From Prolixibacteraceae bacterium (GTDB taxonomy: Bacteria > Bacteroidota > Bacteroidia > Bacteroidales > Prolixibacteraceae): DNA of 14,345 nucleotides. This document shows, piece after piece, positions 1-6,284 of this stretch; position 1 is the stretch's first letter; the number at the start of each line of letters is the position of its first letter. The translations under genes were made by a program, and so were the position numbers. The stretch covers positions 1 to 14,345 of the forward strand of contig JAQIDF010000013.1 in assembly GCA_027858145.1 (NCBI GenBank), read 5' to 3'. Below the pieces are notes generated by a model. That model was given only the letters and a program-made list of their open reading frames with translations, was not told where the DNA came from and did no database searches.

Positions 1-88
1 ACCTTAAGAGTAATTACAAGTTAGATTTTGAATTCTGTTAATACTGGACACTACTTATGTTCGTTGAACCGCCGTATACCGGCCGGTA

Positions 89-106
89 TCCCGATGTACA
101 TCGGGA
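89..106. repeat. Perfect 18-bp palindrome inside the intron domain V region
   Basis: TCCCGATGTACATCGGGA equals its own reverse complement. It sits between GGTA and GTGGT, where an intact domain V would have only about six bases (roughly TGTACG). A second related segment, bases 112-135, contains TTCGGGAT and follows GTGGT directly, where GTGAGAGG would be expected. Palindromes of the form TCCCGA-N-TCGGGA recur, as I remember, in Bacteroidota intergenic regions. Confidence 0.6.
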
Positions 107-143
107 GTGGTCTCGAAGCTAGTTCGGGATAAATAGTGAGAGG

Positions 144-171
144 AGGTCACTGAGCATTGTCGAAGTACGCA
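144..171. repeat. 28-nt insert in domain VI, REP-like (CACTGAGCATTGTCGAAGT)
   Basis: The core CACTGAGCATTGTCGAAGT resembles the CACTGAGCTTGTCGAAGTG element I recall as a dispersed repeat in Bacteroidota genomes. Removing exactly these 28 bases restores a 10-bp domain VI stem, so it looks like an insertion into an older sequence and not part of the fold. Confidence 0.45.
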
Positions 172-218
172 CTGGCGGGGCTACAATCCCGTCAGCCGTC
201 TACTCCTTTAGATTGTGC

Positions 219-1073
219 TTAGTAATTTTTATTAATCAAATAGTATTTAATATTTTTTAGTTCAATATCATATGTTGAGTCCGTCATTACTTCCATATTG
301 TCATACAATAAAATAGTGTCATTTTTATTTATTACACTTAAGTATTCATGGGCTGAATATTTTTCTGGTTTGAGTCTGAACAGAATATAGTCACTCGAAT
401 AAAGTGGGCCAATAAAATCTGTATCAATTGCATAATACTCATATTGAAAATTCTGTATTTGGCCAGTCTCTGGTTCAAAACTTACAATACCCAAATCGTT
501 TTTCAAAGAGTCAAGTATTTGATATTTCCCATTTATTGTAAATGTTCTTGAAATAATTTCATATCCACCACCTCCACGATTTGAAATAAATTCAGGTTCA
601 AGAACTTTAATATAGTCAACATGGCTTTCAACTTTGCCATCATTATTTTTACAAATTATTGAAATTGATTTTTTGAATAAGTCATAAGTGAAGTGATACT
701 TTTTCTCTTTTTCTCGCTCAAAAATGTTGTTTGAGAATGTACAACCAATCTGATGTTCAGTATTCCAAATATTAAATCCGAATCCTTCATGATTATTCAG
801 ACTTGAACCAACAAATAAAGTGTCATTTTTCAAATTACGTTTATGAATTGTCAATTCTGAAATTTGAAGAATTAAATTCTTAGATAAATATGCAGAATTA
901 GATTCTTTAATTTTATTCACATATTTTTCAGGAAGCCAAACACCTCCGAATGTATTTACAAAATCGTTTAAACTAAGGCTGTTTTCAGTTTGTAATTCTT
1001 TTTTCTCGGGTTCTGTTTTATCTGAAAGAATAAACCAAAAAGGAAGCAGTATAATAATCAATATTTTATTCAT
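219..1073 (-). CDS. Hypothetical exported protein, AT-rich orphan
   Basis: I do not recognise the family of this 284-residue protein. It starts MNKILIIILLPFWFILSD, an N-terminal hydrophobic stretch (about residues 4-17) with a Lys at position 3, consistent with a signal peptide or single membrane anchor. No lipobox Cys follows, so it is not a typical lipoprotein. The rest is rich in Asn, Lys, Ile and Tyr, with alternating polar and hydrophobic stretches suggesting a beta-rich fold, and a Gly run (RGGGGYE) near residue 168. The DNA is markedly more AT-rich than aroC or glyA nearby, which suggests acquisition by transfer. It lies between an intron remnant and a broken recombinase, and has its own -7 promoter element about 57 bases upstream. 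The ATG at 1073 is the only sensible start. The gene is real with good confidence; its function is unknown. Confidence 0.75.
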   Translation of the reverse strand: MNKILIIILLPFWFILSDKTEPEKKELQTENSLSLNDFVNTFGGVWLPEKYVNKIKESNSAYLSKNLILQISELTIHKRNLKNDTLFVGSSLNNHEGFGFNIWNTEHQIGCTFSNNIFEREKEKKYHFTYDLFKKSISIICKNNDGKVESHVDYIKVLEPEFISNRGGGGYEIISRTFTINGKYQILDSLKNDLGIVSFEPETGQIQNFQYEYYAIDTDFIGPLYSSDYILFRLKPEKYSAHEYLSVINKNDTILLYDNMEVMTDSTYDIELKNIKYYLINKNY

Positions 1074-1129
1074 TTTCAGTTATTTTTCTCATTTACGTAG
1101 ACCGCATTTTTATTAAGCACAACGGTTCG

Positions 1130-1137
1130 CAAATATA
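1130..1137 (-). promoter_or_regulatory. Bacteroidota -7 promoter element for the 219-1073 gene
   Basis: On the minus strand TATATTTG matches TAnnTTTG perfectly and would give a leader of about 50 bases before the ATG at 1073. No TTG is found at the -33 spacing. The leader starts in AACCGTTGTGC, which overlaps a possible recombination-site motif noted elsewhere. Confidence 0.45.
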
Positions 1138-1153
1138 TTGTATATATACGTAA

Positions 1154-1715
1154 TTATGTCCGCTTTTTGGGCTTCTTTTTTTCTTTCTCAGTTGGATGAT
1201 CGGACATTAAATGGTCGAGCGGACTTTGTATCTTGTCAATGTTCGACTGGCTGAGATGTGAATATATCATCGTTGTTCGTATGTCTTTGTGTCCCAACAG
1301 TTGTTGCACATAGCGGATGTCGGTGCCTGCATCAAGCAGGTGGGTGGCAAAACTGTGCCGCAGGTTGTGTACGCTTCCTTTTTTCGATAACCCACTTTTT
1401 TCAAGCGCCCTGCCCATTACCTTCTGCAGGCTTCCTGTGCTGTATGGCATACCGGCTATTTGCCCTTCAAATATATAATCAGTTGATGGATATAATGCTT
1501 TATAATGTTCTAATAAATTGAAAATTGAGAGCGGAAGCATTACCATGCGGTCTTTTTTGCCTTTCCCATTTTCAACAAGTCCTGATAATCTATCTCCGCT
1601 GGATCCTGGTAATCGTGGTCGCGAATAAAACCAAAAAAAGCATGTCCATAATTTTTTATGGTGTTTCTTGTAAATGAACATCAAACAAAAGTTGATGTTG
1701 CAGTTTTTGATGGCA
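1154..1715 (-). pseudogene. Tyrosine recombinase/integrase, internally deleted and frameshifted
   Basis: The C-terminal catalytic half is intact in one frame (1154-1576). It reads GKGKKDR (beta-hairpin Lys region), HNLRHSFATHLL (the HxxR box), LLGHKDIRTT (second His box) and MIYSHLS (tyrosine nucleophile), like a XerC/D- or IntI-type enzyme. Directly upstream, in another frame (1573-1680), the DNA encodes TRNTIKNYGHAFFGFIRDH followed by DPAEIDYQD, which looks like the N-terminal SAM-like core-binding domain. A third frame (about 1672-1715) gives QKLQHQLLF, the likely preceding helix. So the gene has lost the middle, including the first catalytic Arg box, near 1573-1580, and carries at least one further frameshift near 1675. 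The open frame that runs on to 1684 through the junction is an artefact of the deletion. It cannot encode an active recombinase. The C-terminus ends in a Lys-rich tail (EKEKKKPKKRT). Confidence 0.8.
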
Positions 1716-1816
1716 TAAGAGGTTGTTTTGTTATTATTAGAGTACTAAACTAATAATTATTGTTGAATAAAGCAAATGAATATCAATTGACAATCTCACT
1801 TGATATTTCAGGTTTA

Positions 1817-1855
1817 CCCCGTGAAATGTGACGTTAGGAACAAATTTCACAGGGG
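1817..1855. repeat. Imperfect inverted repeat (CCCC-GTGAAAT / ATTTCAC-GGGGG)
   Basis: CCCCGTGAAAT (1817-1827) can pair with ATTTCACAGGGGG (1843-1855), with a two-base bulge, across a 15-base loop. There is no T-run, so it is unlikely to be a terminator. The stretch 1741-1890 holds no convincing gene. Confidence 0.4.
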
Positions 1856-1890
1856 GTTTAGGATTTGAACTCCAGAAAACGAGCATCCAG

Positions 1891-1950
1891 CTACCAATGA
1901 CTAATTTACCAATGACTAATTTACCAATGACCAATTCACTAATGACTAAT
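1891..1950. repeat. Tandem repeat, four copies of a 15-bp unit
   Basis: The unit is close to TTACCAATGACTAAT: copies at 1891-1905, 1906-1920, 1921-1935 and 1936-1950, with one to four substitutions between copies, followed by a partial TTACAAAG. The array is non-coding by context. On the minus strand it reads as repeated ATTAGTCATTGGTAA. Simple repeats of this flavour occur between genes in several phyla. Confidence 0.85.
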
Positions 1951-1995
1951 TTACAAAGTTAGACATGTGACATATAATTATAGATTTCATACTCG

Positions 1996-2210
1996 TTTAC
2001 CGGGTTAGGAAACCCGGCGTCCTATTAGCGCGAACTCGGGTTGTTAGTGGCAGGGATAGGAGCGGCATCCTTTTGTGGAGTTTACGGAACAAAAGATACA
2101 GCGGATAGCCCGGTGGACGCCGCCTGTATCGGAGTGGGGGAGTTGTAGTGGATAATGGTGTTTTAAAAAATAATGTAGTTGAAAATGTGATGGCGGCGGG
2201 CAGCCACCCC
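1996..2210 (+). other. Structured non-coding element, probably a dispersed repeat
   Basis: This GC-richer block between the recombinase remnant and aroC contains several possible stems. CCGGGTT-AGGA-AACCCGG (2000-2017) is a perfect 7-bp hairpin. CTTTTGT (2070-2076) pairs with ACAAAAG (2089-2095), each arm flanked by an AGCGG motif (2061-2065 and 2100-2104). The block around AGCGGCATCC and AGCGGATAGCCCGG matches, from memory, a sequence repeated between genes in many Flavobacteria and other Bacteroidota. A minus-strand frame of 71 residues crosses it but looks like chance translation. It could be a conserved RNA motif (Flavo-1 is one candidate to compare) or a mobile palindromic repeat; I cannot decide which, nor the transcribed strand. 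Confidence 0.5.
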
Positions 2211-2220
2211 AATTAATTGT

Positions 2221-2255
2221 AAAAAAAAAGACTGCCTTTATGTGAGGCAGCCTTT
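2221..2255 (-). terminator. Rho-independent terminator of the slyD-like/aroC operon
   Basis: Read on the minus strand, GGCTGCCT, a seven-base loop and AGGCAGTC are followed directly by a run of nine T. It begins about ten bases after the aroC stop codon. Confidence 0.9.
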
Positions 2256-2262
2256 TGGTATT

Positions 2263-3336
2263 TTAAAACTTTGCATTTTTGCTTATCAAATAGTGATCGG
2301 CCAGTACCAGCGCGGCCATGCTTTCAACAATGGGCACTGCACGGGGCAGTACGCACGGGTCGTGACGGCCTTTGGGATTCACGGTTGTCGCGTTTAAATC
2401 TTTGTCGATTGTTTTTTGCTCTTTAAGCAAGGTAGCAATCGGTTTAAAGGCAACTTTCATGTAAATATCCTGTCCGTTTGATATTCCGCCCTGAATTCCG
2501 CCTGAATTGTTGGTTACGGTTTTCACTTTTCCGTTTTCGTTTACAAACACATCGTTGTGCTCGCTTCCGCTGAGCTTTGTGCCATTGAAGCCCGAGCCGT
2601 ACTCGAAGCCTTTTACGGCGTTGATGCCCAGCATGGCAAAGCCCAAATCGGCATGCAACTTATTAAAAACGGGGGCTCCCCATCCGGCAGGTACGCCTGT
2701 TACCACACATTGAATGGTGCCGCCCACGGTGTCGTGGTTGCGACCGGCTTCTTCGATGCGGGTAATCATTTTCTCTGCTGTTTGCGGGTCGGGACAGCGA
2801 ACAATATTGGTTTCAGTTTTTGATAAATCGAGGTCGGTATACGGTTTGTCCATCTCGATTTCGCCAACGCTGTTAACAAAAGCCTGAATATTGATGCCGA
2901 GCTTGCTCAACAATTGTTTGGCAATGGCTCCGGCAGCAACGCGTGCAATGGTTTCACGGGCCGATGACCGACCACCTCCACGATGGTCGCGTACCCCGTA
3001 TTTTTGGGCGTACGTGTAATCGGCATGCGATGGCCTGAACACGTTTTTCAGGTCGTTGTAATCGTTCGAATGCTGATCCTTGTTTTTAATAAAAAAACCA
3101 ATGGGCGTGCCGGTTGTTTTACCTTCGAAAATACCCGAGAAAAACTGAACAGTATCCGTTTCATTTCGTTGGGTAGTGATTTTCGATTGACCGGGTTTAC
3201 GCCTGTCGAGTTCGGACTGGATAAGATCGAGGTCGAGTTCGAGCCCGGCAGGGCATCCGTCGATGATACCACCGATTCCGGCTCCGTGCGATTCGCCGTA
3301 TGTTGTAAGCTTAAAGAGTTGTCCGAACGAATTCAT
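2263..3336 (-). CDS. aroC: Chorismate synthase
   Basis: AroC converts 5-enolpyruvylshikimate-3-phosphate to chorismate, the last step of the shikimate pathway, using reduced FMN. The product from MNSFGQLF is 357 residues, the normal family length. Family signatures are clear: TYGESHG near the N-terminus (residues 12-18), the HRGGGRSSARET block in the middle, and GRHDPCVLPRAVPIVESMAA near the C-terminus. An open frame extends 26 codons upstream to 3414, but it would overlap the 3' end of the upstream gene and adds residues foreign to the family, so I use the ATG at 3336. The gene lies 10 bases downstream of the slyD-like gene on the same strand, so they are probably cotranscribed, and it ends at a strong terminator. 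Identification is secure. Confidence 0.97.
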   Translation of the reverse strand: MNSFGQLFKLTTYGESHGAGIGGIIDGCPAGLELDLDLIQSELDRRKPGQSKITTQRNETDTVQFFSGIFEGKTTGTPIGFFIKNKDQHSNDYNDLKNVFRPSHADYTYAQKYGVRDHRGGGRSSARETIARVAAGAIAKQLLSKLGINIQAFVNSVGEIEMDKPYTDLDLSKTETNIVRCPDPQTAEKMITRIEEAGRNHDTVGGTIQCVVTGVPAGWGAPVFNKLHADLGFAMLGINAVKGFEYGSGFNGTKLSGSEHNDVFVNENGKVKTVTNNSGGIQGGISNGQDIYMKVAFKPIATLLKEQKTIDKDLNATTVNPKGRHDPCVLPRAVPIVESMAALVLADHYLISKNAKF

Positions 3337-3346
3337 TACAAAAGTA

Positions 3347-3895
3347 TTAGCAGTTACAACCCGAATCGTTTGAAGAGCAATCGCCGTCGTCGCAATTACC
3401 GTCGTCGCATCCACAGCCGGCAGCAGGTGCTAATTCTTCGGGAGTAGCATCACGAACTTCGATAACATCGCCTTCGAAATGTAGGTTCATGCCGGCTAAC
3501 GGGTGATTGAAGTTCATTTTGATTTTTTCATCTCCAACACTTTCAATAATTCCATTAAGACGTTGACCATCGGCAGTTTGCATAGGAATGTGTGCGCCCG
3601 GGATGAAACGTTCTTCCTCAAAAACACCGTCGGCCATAAAAATACTTTTGTCTAATTCAACAATAGCATCTTCGTTAACTTCACCGTATGCATCTTCGGG
3701 TTTCAGCATCATATCGTATGTGTCGCCTTGTTTTTTACCTTCAAGGTTGGTTTCGAATCCGGGTATCATTTGACCAATACCATAAATAAACTGTAGTGGT
3801 TTATCGGCTGTTGTTTGCTCAATTACATCACCAGTTTTATCATTTGCCCTTAATGTGTAGCTAAGGGTAACCATCTTGTTGTTTGAAATTGTCAT
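3347..3895 (-). CDS. SlyD-like FKBP-type peptidyl-prolyl isomerase with Cys-rich tail
   Basis: This is a predicted cytosolic prolyl isomerase/chaperone of the SlyD group (182 residues from the ATG at 3895). The FKBP part begins VTLSYTLRANDKTGDVIE and includes PLQFIYGIGQMIPGFETNLEG, with an insert-in-flap region in the middle and the closing NFNHPLAGMNLHFEGDVIEV. After about residue 158 comes a tail rich in Cys, Asp, Gly and Asn with six cysteines (starting CGCDDGNC, ending GCNC). In E. coli SlyD the tail is His/Cys-rich and binds nickel, so a metal-binding role is plausible here. The frame stays open to a GTG at 3916, but that codon falls at the predicted transcription start of a near-consensus promoter, which rules it out. 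The gene leads an operon with aroC. Confidence 0.9.
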   Translation of the reverse strand: MTISNNKMVTLSYTLRANDKTGDVIEQTTADKPLQFIYGIGQMIPGFETNLEGKKQGDTYDMMLKPEDAYGEVNEDAIVELDKSIFMADGVFEEERFIPGAHIPMQTADGQRLNGIIESVGDEKIKMNFNHPLAGMNLHFEGDVIEVRDATPEELAPAAGCGCDDGNCDDGDCSSNDSGCNC

Positions 3896-3918
3896 TATTG
3901 TTATTTTAATATTCACTG

Positions 3919-3948
3919 CAAAAGTAAGTATTTTGATTTCCCTTACAA
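3919..3948 (-). promoter_or_regulatory. Consensus Bacteroidota promoter of the slyD-like/aroC operon
   Basis: Read on the minus strand, TTG (3946-3948), a 19-base spacer, then TACTTTTG (3919-3926) match the -33 and -7 elements of the primary Bacteroidota sigma factor. Transcription would start near 3912-3916, giving a leader of about 20 bases before the ATG at 3895. It decides the start codon of the gene. Confidence 0.75.
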
Positions 3949-3984
3949 TTAAATAATCAATGGGATTTAAGGACTTAAAGGATT

Positions 3985-4003
3985 CTTAACTCAAAAAGTT
4001 AAG
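3985..4003. other. 7-bp hairpin in the slyD-like/rho intergenic region
   Basis: CTTAACT, loop CAAAA, AGTTAAG form a perfect stem. A little further, GGGC (4010-4013) can pair with GCCC (4028-4031) around an A-rich loop. No gene ends here from either side, so neither is an obvious terminator. They lie upstream of both divergent promoters and may be regulatory or relics. Confidence 0.35.
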
Positions 4004-4038
4004 AAAATGGGGCGTAATAAAAAAAAAGCCCGTTCTTT

Positions 4039-4069
4039 TTGTTTATTTATGGATAATAGCGTATAATTG
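4039..4069 (+). promoter_or_regulatory. Possible rho promoter
   Basis: TTG (4039-4041), a 20-base spacer and TATAATTG (4062-4069; one mismatch to TAnnTTTG) lie about 118 bases before the rho start codon. This leaves a leader of about 110 bases, long enough for autoregulation as known for rho in other bacteria. No better match was seen upstream of rho. Confidence 0.35.
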
Positions 4070-4186
4070 CATTGGAATAAACAGAGTACGTATAAATACA
4101 CACACGACTACATTTCCTATATTTTATTTAACCAATCAAAAATCTTTTATTAAAAAGAGGTCATTTACGGCCTAAAAATTATTACT

Positions 4187-6100
4187 ATGTACGATATTTT
4201 AGAACTCAACAAAAAGTTAGTTTCTGATCTACGGGAAATAGCTAAAGAGCTGAATATTAAGCGTGTTGAGAAGATTAAGAAGCAAGAGCTTATTTATAAA
4301 ATTCTTGATACGCAAGCGATTTTAGCTTCGGAAGGCAAACTTAAAAAGAACCAGGCTTCAAAGAATCAAACTTCTAAGAACCAACCTTCAAAAGATTCAG
4401 AACAAAAGAAATCAGACTTACAAAATAAGGCTGAATATCAGGACGATAAGCGAAAAAGAACACGTTTAACAAAAACCCGTGACGAAAAAGTTCAGATAAA
4501 GAGCAAAGAAAATAAAAACACCGAAGAAACGGTGTTAAAAGATGCACCTAAGGTAAAGGAACAAAAGCCTGAACAAAAGCCTGAACATAAGCCAAAAGCC
4601 CATAAACAGGATAAAGGTCAAAATAAAAATGATGCTCCTTTAAAAGCCAATGATAAGGTGAAAGGTTCACTGCAAAATCAGAACCCAAAACAAAATCAGA
4701 ACCCTGCTCAGGATCAGAACCCTAATCAGGATTCTTTTCAGAAGAATAAGAATCAGGGACCTCAAAAAAATCAACCAAATAGCCCGTCAGGCAATCAGCC
4801 AAACAGGCCACAAAACAATCAGGATCGCGGACCGAGAGATAATCGTCAGCAAAATGATCGCGGACAAGATCGTCGCAATCAGAATGATAACCGGAACGAT
4901 AATCGTCAACAGCACGATTACCAACAAAAAAGAAATTTTAAAGGAAATCAGAACCAGGAAAAAACAATTTTTGATTTTGAAGGCCTTATCACTAATTCCG
5001 GTGTTCTTGAAATGATGCCTGATGGATATGGTTTTCTGCGTTCATCTGATTATAATTACTTTAATTCGCCCGATGATATTTATGTATCACAGTCGCAAAT
5101 CAAATTGTTTGGTTTGAAAACCGGTGATACCGTAAAAGGCACTATCCGTCCGCCTAAAGAAGGCGAGAAGTATTTCCCGCTGATTAAGGTACTGGAAATA
5201 AACGGACGTCCGCCGGAATTTGTACGCGACCGTGTGCCGTTTGACCATCTGACACCGCTTTTTCCGGAAGAGAAATTTACAATTACAGGAAATGGAACAA
5301 GTACACTTTCAACCCGTATTGTTGATTTGTTTGCCCCTATTGGTAAAGGTCAGCGTGGTTTGATTGTGGCTCAGCCTAAAACCGGTAAAACGGTACTGCT
5401 TAAAGAACTTGCCAACGCAATTGCCGATAATCATCCCGAAGTATACATGATTGTACTACTTATTGACGAACGTCCGGAGGAAGTTACCGATATGGCACGC
5501 AGTGTAAACGCAGAGGTTATATCATCAACATTTGACGAACCGGCCGATAAACACGTAAAAGTGGCTAATATTGTGTTGGAAAAAGCAAAACGTTTGACCG
5601 AATGTGGTCATGATGTGGTTATTTTGCTCGATTCGATTACCCGTTTGGCACGCGCTTATAATACAGTTCAGCCTGCATCTGGTAAAGTACTTTCGGGTGG
5701 TGTTGATGCCAATGCCCTGCACAAACCAAAACGTTTCTTTGGTGCAGCCCGTAACATTGAAGAAGGTGGTTCGCTTACCATTCTTGCAACAGCACTTACC
5801 GAAACCGGTTCGAAAATGGATGAAGTGATTTTCGAAGAATTTAAAGGTACCGGTAACATGGAATTGCAGCTTGATCGTCGCTTGTCGAACAAGCGTATTT
5901 TCCCTGCAGTGGATGTTACATTATCGAGTACACGACGCGAAGAATTGCTTATTCATAAAGCAATGCTCAATAAGATTTGGATTTTACGTAACTACCTTGC
6001 CGATATGAATGCTATTGAAGCAATGGAATTCTTACGCGACAGGTTGTTAAAAACGAAGACCAACGAGGAATTCATTATTTCGATGAATAGCGAGCGATAG
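4187..6100 (+). CDS. rho: Transcription termination factor Rho with long disordered insertion
   Basis: Rho is the hexameric RNA-dependent ATPase/helicase that releases transcripts. Residues 1-50 (MYDILELNKKLVSDLREIAK) form the N-terminal helical domain. Residues 50-262 are a low-complexity insertion rich in Asn, Gln, Lys, Asp and Pro, with small repeats such as KNQxS three times and EQKP twice. The RNA-binding cold-shock-like domain follows (about 268-335, around GYGFLRSSDYNYF). The ATPase core has Walker A QPKTGKT at 396-402 (Lys401), Walker B VILLDS at 478-483 (Asp482) and the Q-loop GGVDANALHKPKRFFGAARN from about 504. At 637 residues it is about 220 longer than E. coli Rho (419), essentially all in the insertion; such insertions are common in Bacteroidota. 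The ATG at 4187 gives the family N-terminus. It is monocistronic, divergent from the slyD-like gene and followed by a strong terminator. Confidence 0.98.
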   Translation: MYDILELNKKLVSDLREIAKELNIKRVEKIKKQELIYKILDTQAILASEGKLKKNQASKNQTSKNQPSKDSEQKKSDLQNKAEYQDDKRKRTRLTKTRDEKVQIKSKENKNTEETVLKDAPKVKEQKPEQKPEHKPKAHKQDKGQNKNDAPLKANDKVKGSLQNQNPKQNQNPAQDQNPNQDSFQKNKNQGPQKNQPNSPSGNQPNRPQNNQDRGPRDNRQQNDRGQDRRNQNDNRNDNRQQHDYQQKRNFKGNQNQEKTIFDFEGLITNSGVLEMMPDGYGFLRSSDYNYFNSPDDIYVSQSQIKLFGLKTGDTVKGTIRPPKEGEKYFPLIKVLEINGRPPEFVRDRVPFDHLTPLFPEEKFTITGNGTSTLSTRIVDLFAPIGKGQRGLIVAQPKTGKTVLLKELANAIADNHPEVYMIVLLIDERPEEVTDMARSVNAEVISSTFDEPADKHVKVANIVLEKAKRLTECGHDVVILLDSITRLARAYNTVQPASGKVLSGGVDANALHKPKRFFGAARNIEEGGSLTILATALTETGSKMDEVIFEEFKGTGNMELQLDRRLSNKRIFPAVDVTLSSTRREELLIHKAMLNKIWILRNYLADMNAIEAMEFLRDRLLKTKTNEEFIISMNSER

Positions 6101-6120
6101 AACAATACAAATTAAGATAT

Positions 6121-6160
6121 AAAAGATCTGCTTCATTTTATGGGGCAGATCTTTTTTTTT
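6121..6160 (+). terminator. Rho-independent terminator after rho
   Basis: AAAAGATCTGC (6121-6131) pairs with GCAGATCTTTT (6145-6155) and is followed by more T, about 20 bases past the rho stop codon. The 66 bases between this and the facing terminator hold a run of degenerate CTGTCTA/TCTAA-like words but no gene. Confidence 0.92.
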
Positions 6161-6226
6161 GTTCCTGATTTACGGCTGTCTACTGTCTCATGTCTATAAT
6201 CTAACGATCTATTGTCATTAATTCTA

Positions 6227-6262
6227 ATAAAAAAATCTGCCCCGAAAACACGAAGCAGATTT
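6227..6262 (-). terminator. Rho-independent terminator after glyA
   Basis: On the minus strand AAATCTGC (6255-6262) pairs with GCAGATTT (6233-6240) and leads into further T residues. It lies 22 bases past the glyA stop. Its stem and loop closely resemble the rho terminator facing it. Confidence 0.9.
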
Positions 6263-6284
6263 CTTAATATTTTGAGATGATGAA

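Larger units (their letters stand above)
66..206 (+). mobile_element. Degenerate 3' end (domains V-VI) of a group II intron
   Basis: The stretch resembles the tail of a bacterial group II intron. GAACCGCCGTATACC (66-80), GGCC, GGTA and GTGGT (107-111) look like a domain V stem. GTGAGAGG (136-143), CTGGCGGGG (172-180), CCCGTCAGCC (188-197) and CTACTC look like domain VI. The domain VI stem closes only if bases 144-171 are taken out: GG (142-143) plus CTGGCGGG (172-179) then pair with CCCGTCAGCC, with one G-U pair. No reverse transcriptase is visible in the window; any intron protein would lie upstream of base 1, and a short frame reading LKSNYKLDFEFC then stop (3-41) could be its last residues. 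The usual intron 3' end after CTACTC is not evident, so the copy is probably dead. The family assignment is from memory of intron tails. Confidence 0.5.

Noticed and set aside
1115..1131. GCACAACGGTTCGC as an integron attC site
   Set aside because: Only one half is visible, no partner inverted copy lies at the other end of the 219-1073 gene, and the motif overlaps the predicted promoter region; mentioned only as a possibility.
1258..1521. 87-codon plus-strand open frame
   Set aside because: Antisense shadow of the integrase catalytic half, whose minus-strand motifs are unmistakable.
1154..1684. Functional 176-residue integrase
   Set aside because: Its first 35 or so residues are out-of-frame translation across a deletion junction and the first catalytic Arg box is missing.
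1737..1934. 65-codon minus-strand open frame starting MVIGKLVIGKLVIG
   Set aside because: Its first half is simply the translation of the 15-bp tandem repeat.
1891..1950. CRISPR array
   Set aside because: The 15-bp units are directly adjacent with no spacers, and there are no cas genes.
1997..2212. 71-codon minus-strand open frame
   Set aside because: It covers the structured non-coding element exactly, has Pro/Arg-rich chance composition and no promoter or leader; better explained by the repeat.
3337..3414. N-terminal extension of chorismate synthase
   Set aside because: The extra 26 residues overlap the tail of the slyD-like gene in another frame and are absent from the family; the ATG at 3336 gives the normal start.
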